A stretch of 7,266 bases of DNA from an uncultured Eubacteriales bacterium (GTDB taxonomy: Bacteria; Bacillota; Clostridia; Monoglobales; Monoglobaceae): positions 1-7,266 of the forward strand of contig CAJKNM010000081.1 in assembly GCA_905201285.1 (NCBI GenBank). Direction: 5' to 3'. The notes under the pieces are model-generated. The model was not told the DNA's origin. It saw only the letters and a list, made by a program, of their open reading frames with translations, and searched no databases. The translations under genes were made by a program, and so were the position numbers. Of this stretch, positions 5,916-7,266 are shown piece after piece (the first letter of the stretch is position 1; every line of letters begins with the position of its first letter).

Positions 5916-7266
5916 ATGAATAAAAATGATGTTTTTGAAATAGAAATAACAGGAATGACCGATGACGGAAGCGGAGTGGGCAGAGCGGAGGGGATTGCTG
6001 TTTTTGTTCCGTATACAATCGTCGGTGAAACGGTCAGAACTCACATAATAAAGGTTAATAAGACCTATGCGATAGGGAAGCTTCTCGAGGTTGTTGTTCC
6101 CGCTCAGACAAGAGTTAAAGCCGAATGCCCTTATTTTTACAGATGCGGCGGCTGTCAGCTTTGGCATATGGATTATAGTGAAGAACTTAAATTTAAACAG
6201 AATAAGGTTTCGGATTGTATAAAAAGGATTGCCGGACTGGACGTACCTGTTTCAGAAATAATAGGCGCAGATTGTGTGTCGAGGTACAGAAACAAGGTTC
6301 AGCTTCCGGTTTCAAATGAGGGAATCGGATTTTATAGGAGAAACAGCCATGACGTAATCGATATGTATGATTGCCTTCTTCAAAGCACAGATACAAAGAA
6401 AATTATTGATTCCATCAGAAAATGGATGTGTGAATATGATATAGAGCCGTATGACGAGAAAGAGAAGTCAGGCAATATTCGGCATATATATACAAGAAGC
6501 TGTGACGGCGGTATTATGGTTGTAATTGTTACAAAAGAAGACGAGCTGCCGAATAAAAAAGAGCTTATTTCTGCGATTTCTGATACTAAGCTTAAAATTT
6601 CCGGGATAATTCAAAACATTAACACTCGTGACACCAATGTGGTTTTAGGCCGAAAAAATATTATTTTATGGGGACGGGAGTTTGTTTCAGACAAGCTCGA
6701 TAAGCTGAATTTTGAAATATCTCCCAATTCTTTCTATCAGGTTAATAAGACTCAGATGCTTAAATTATACTCTGAGGCAAAGCGTATGGCAGGTCTGACC
6801 GGTCACGAAATGCTTTGGGATGTGTATTGTGGAATAGGCACGATCGGCCAGTTTATGGCCGATAAATGCGGAAGGGTTGTCGGAATAGAAATAGTTCCCG
6901 AAGCGGTTGAAAACGCAAGAGAAAATTCAAGGCTTAATAATATCAAAAATGCTGAATATTATTGCGGAGCGGCCGAAAAACTTGCGCCCGTACTTGTGGG
7001 GGAAGGTTTGAAACCGGATGTTGTGGTTTTAGACCCGCCGCGTAGGGGTTGTGACGAAAGGCTTCTTAACACAATTATAAAAGTCAAGCCAAAACGCATT
7101 GTGTATATTTCATGTAAACCGTCAACCCTCGCACGCGATTTAAAATATCTTAATTCAAACGGCTATACGCCGCAGAAGATCGTTCCCGTTGATATGTTTC
7201 CGCGAACGTGCCATGTGGAGACGGTAGTACTGCTTTCCCACAAAAAGCCAGACGGACATATCAACG
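5916..7266 (+). CDS. rlmD: 23S rRNA (uracil-C5)-methyltransferase, RlmD/RlmCD type (3' truncated)
   Basis: This TrmA/RumA-family enzyme uses S-adenosylmethionine to methylate C5 of a uridine, most likely U1939 and/or U747 of 23S rRNA. The frame runs from ATG 5916 to the window edge without a stop (450 codons). AAAAGGA (5902-5908) lies 7 nt before the start. An N-terminal TRAM domain (GMTDDGSGVGR, 13-23) is followed by a [4Fe-4S] site (Cys71, Cys77, Cys80, with Cys153 as fourth ligand). The Rossmann methyltransferase domain shows NSFYQVN (271-277), the SAM loop DVYCGIGTIG (302-311), DPPRRGC (373-379), the nucleophile Cys400 in YISCKPSTLARD, and the base Glu435 in HVETVVLL. All catalytic parts are present. 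E. coli RlmD ends soon after the Glu motif, whereas this frame continues as SHKKPDGHIN, so a C-terminal extension is likely. B. subtilis RlmCD modifies both uridines with one protein, so the exact target cannot be decided here; a TrmA-like tRNA target is unlikely because TRAM and the Fe-S cysteines are present. Confidence 0.93.
   Translation, partial: MNKNDVFEIEITGMTDDGSGVGRAEGIAVFVPYTIVGETVRTHIIKVNKTYAIGKLLEVVVPAQTRVKAECPYFYRCGGCQLWHMDYSEELKFKQNKVSDCIKRIAGLDVPVSEIIGADCVSRYRNKVQLPVSNEGIGFYRRNSHDVIDMYDCLLQSTDTKKIIDSIRKWMCEYDIEPYDEKEKSGNIRHIYTRSCDGGIMVVIVTKEDELPNKKELISAISDTKLKISGIIQNINTRDTNVVLGRKNIILWGREFVSDKLDKLNFEISPNSFYQVNKTQMLKLYSEAKRMAGLTGHEMLWDVYCGIGTIGQFMADKCGRVVGIEIVPEAVENARENSRLNNIKNAEYYCGAAEKLAPVLVGEGLKPDVVVLDPPRRGCDERLLNTIIKVKPKRIVYISCKPSTLARDLKYLNSNGYTPQKIVPVDMFPRTCHVETVVLLSHKKPDGHIN

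Noticed and set aside
1..7266. Mobile element, CRISPR array, tRNA/rRNA or defence system
   Set aside because: No spaced direct repeats, terminal inverted repeats, transposase or tRNA-like cloverleaf were seen; the window is filled by recognised housekeeping genes, with gaps of at most 154 nt.

Overview
The window reads as ordinary core chromosome of a low- to mid-GC Firmicute, most likely a gut-type Clostridia (Oscillospirales/Lachnospirales range). Three things support this: a GGGtGRT-family protein tail, a family I associate mainly with anaerobic Firmicutes; a RecD2-type helicase with no RecBC partner in view; and purine-rich Shine-Dalgarno sites combined with GTG and TTG starts. The genus is inferred from resemblance and was not tested. 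Every gene is on the + strand. I see no mobile element, CRISPR array, tRNA or rRNA.

Layout. (1) Positions 1-208 hold the last 68 codons of a GGGtGRT-family protein of unknown function, closed by a strong intrinsic terminator (216-255). (2) A clear sigma-A-type promoter (276-304) then drives ilvE (363-1427, GTG start), a complete branched-chain aminotransferase. It is followed by an 18-bp hairpin (1445-1484) whose T-rich tail is poor. (3) A close-packed run follows with gaps of 13, 8 and 17 nt: malQ (1570-3078, TTG start), recD2 (3092-5290), recR (5299-5898) and an RlmD/RlmCD-type 23S rRNA uracil-C5-methyltransferase (5916 to the window edge). The last gene has no stop codon inside the window.

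How the genes relate. ilvE looks like a single-gene unit for valine, leucine and isoleucine synthesis or breakdown. The downstream run is probably one operon mixing alpha-glucan metabolism (MalQ), DNA repair (RecD2, RecR) and rRNA modification (RlmD). These proteins share no obvious pathway, so co-transcription is the only link the sequence supports. RecD2 and RecR are the functionally closest pair and also the most tightly spaced: the recR ribosome-binding site overlaps the recD2 stop codon. I found no convincing promoter just upstream of malQ, so the operon may use a weak promoter or read-through past the ilvE hairpin.

I did not find a previously undescribed system. The points most worth a second look are the GGGtGRT family itself, the imperfect terminator between ilvE and malQ, the unusual operon content, and the rRNA methyltransferase frame staying open past the point where E. 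coli RlmD ends.
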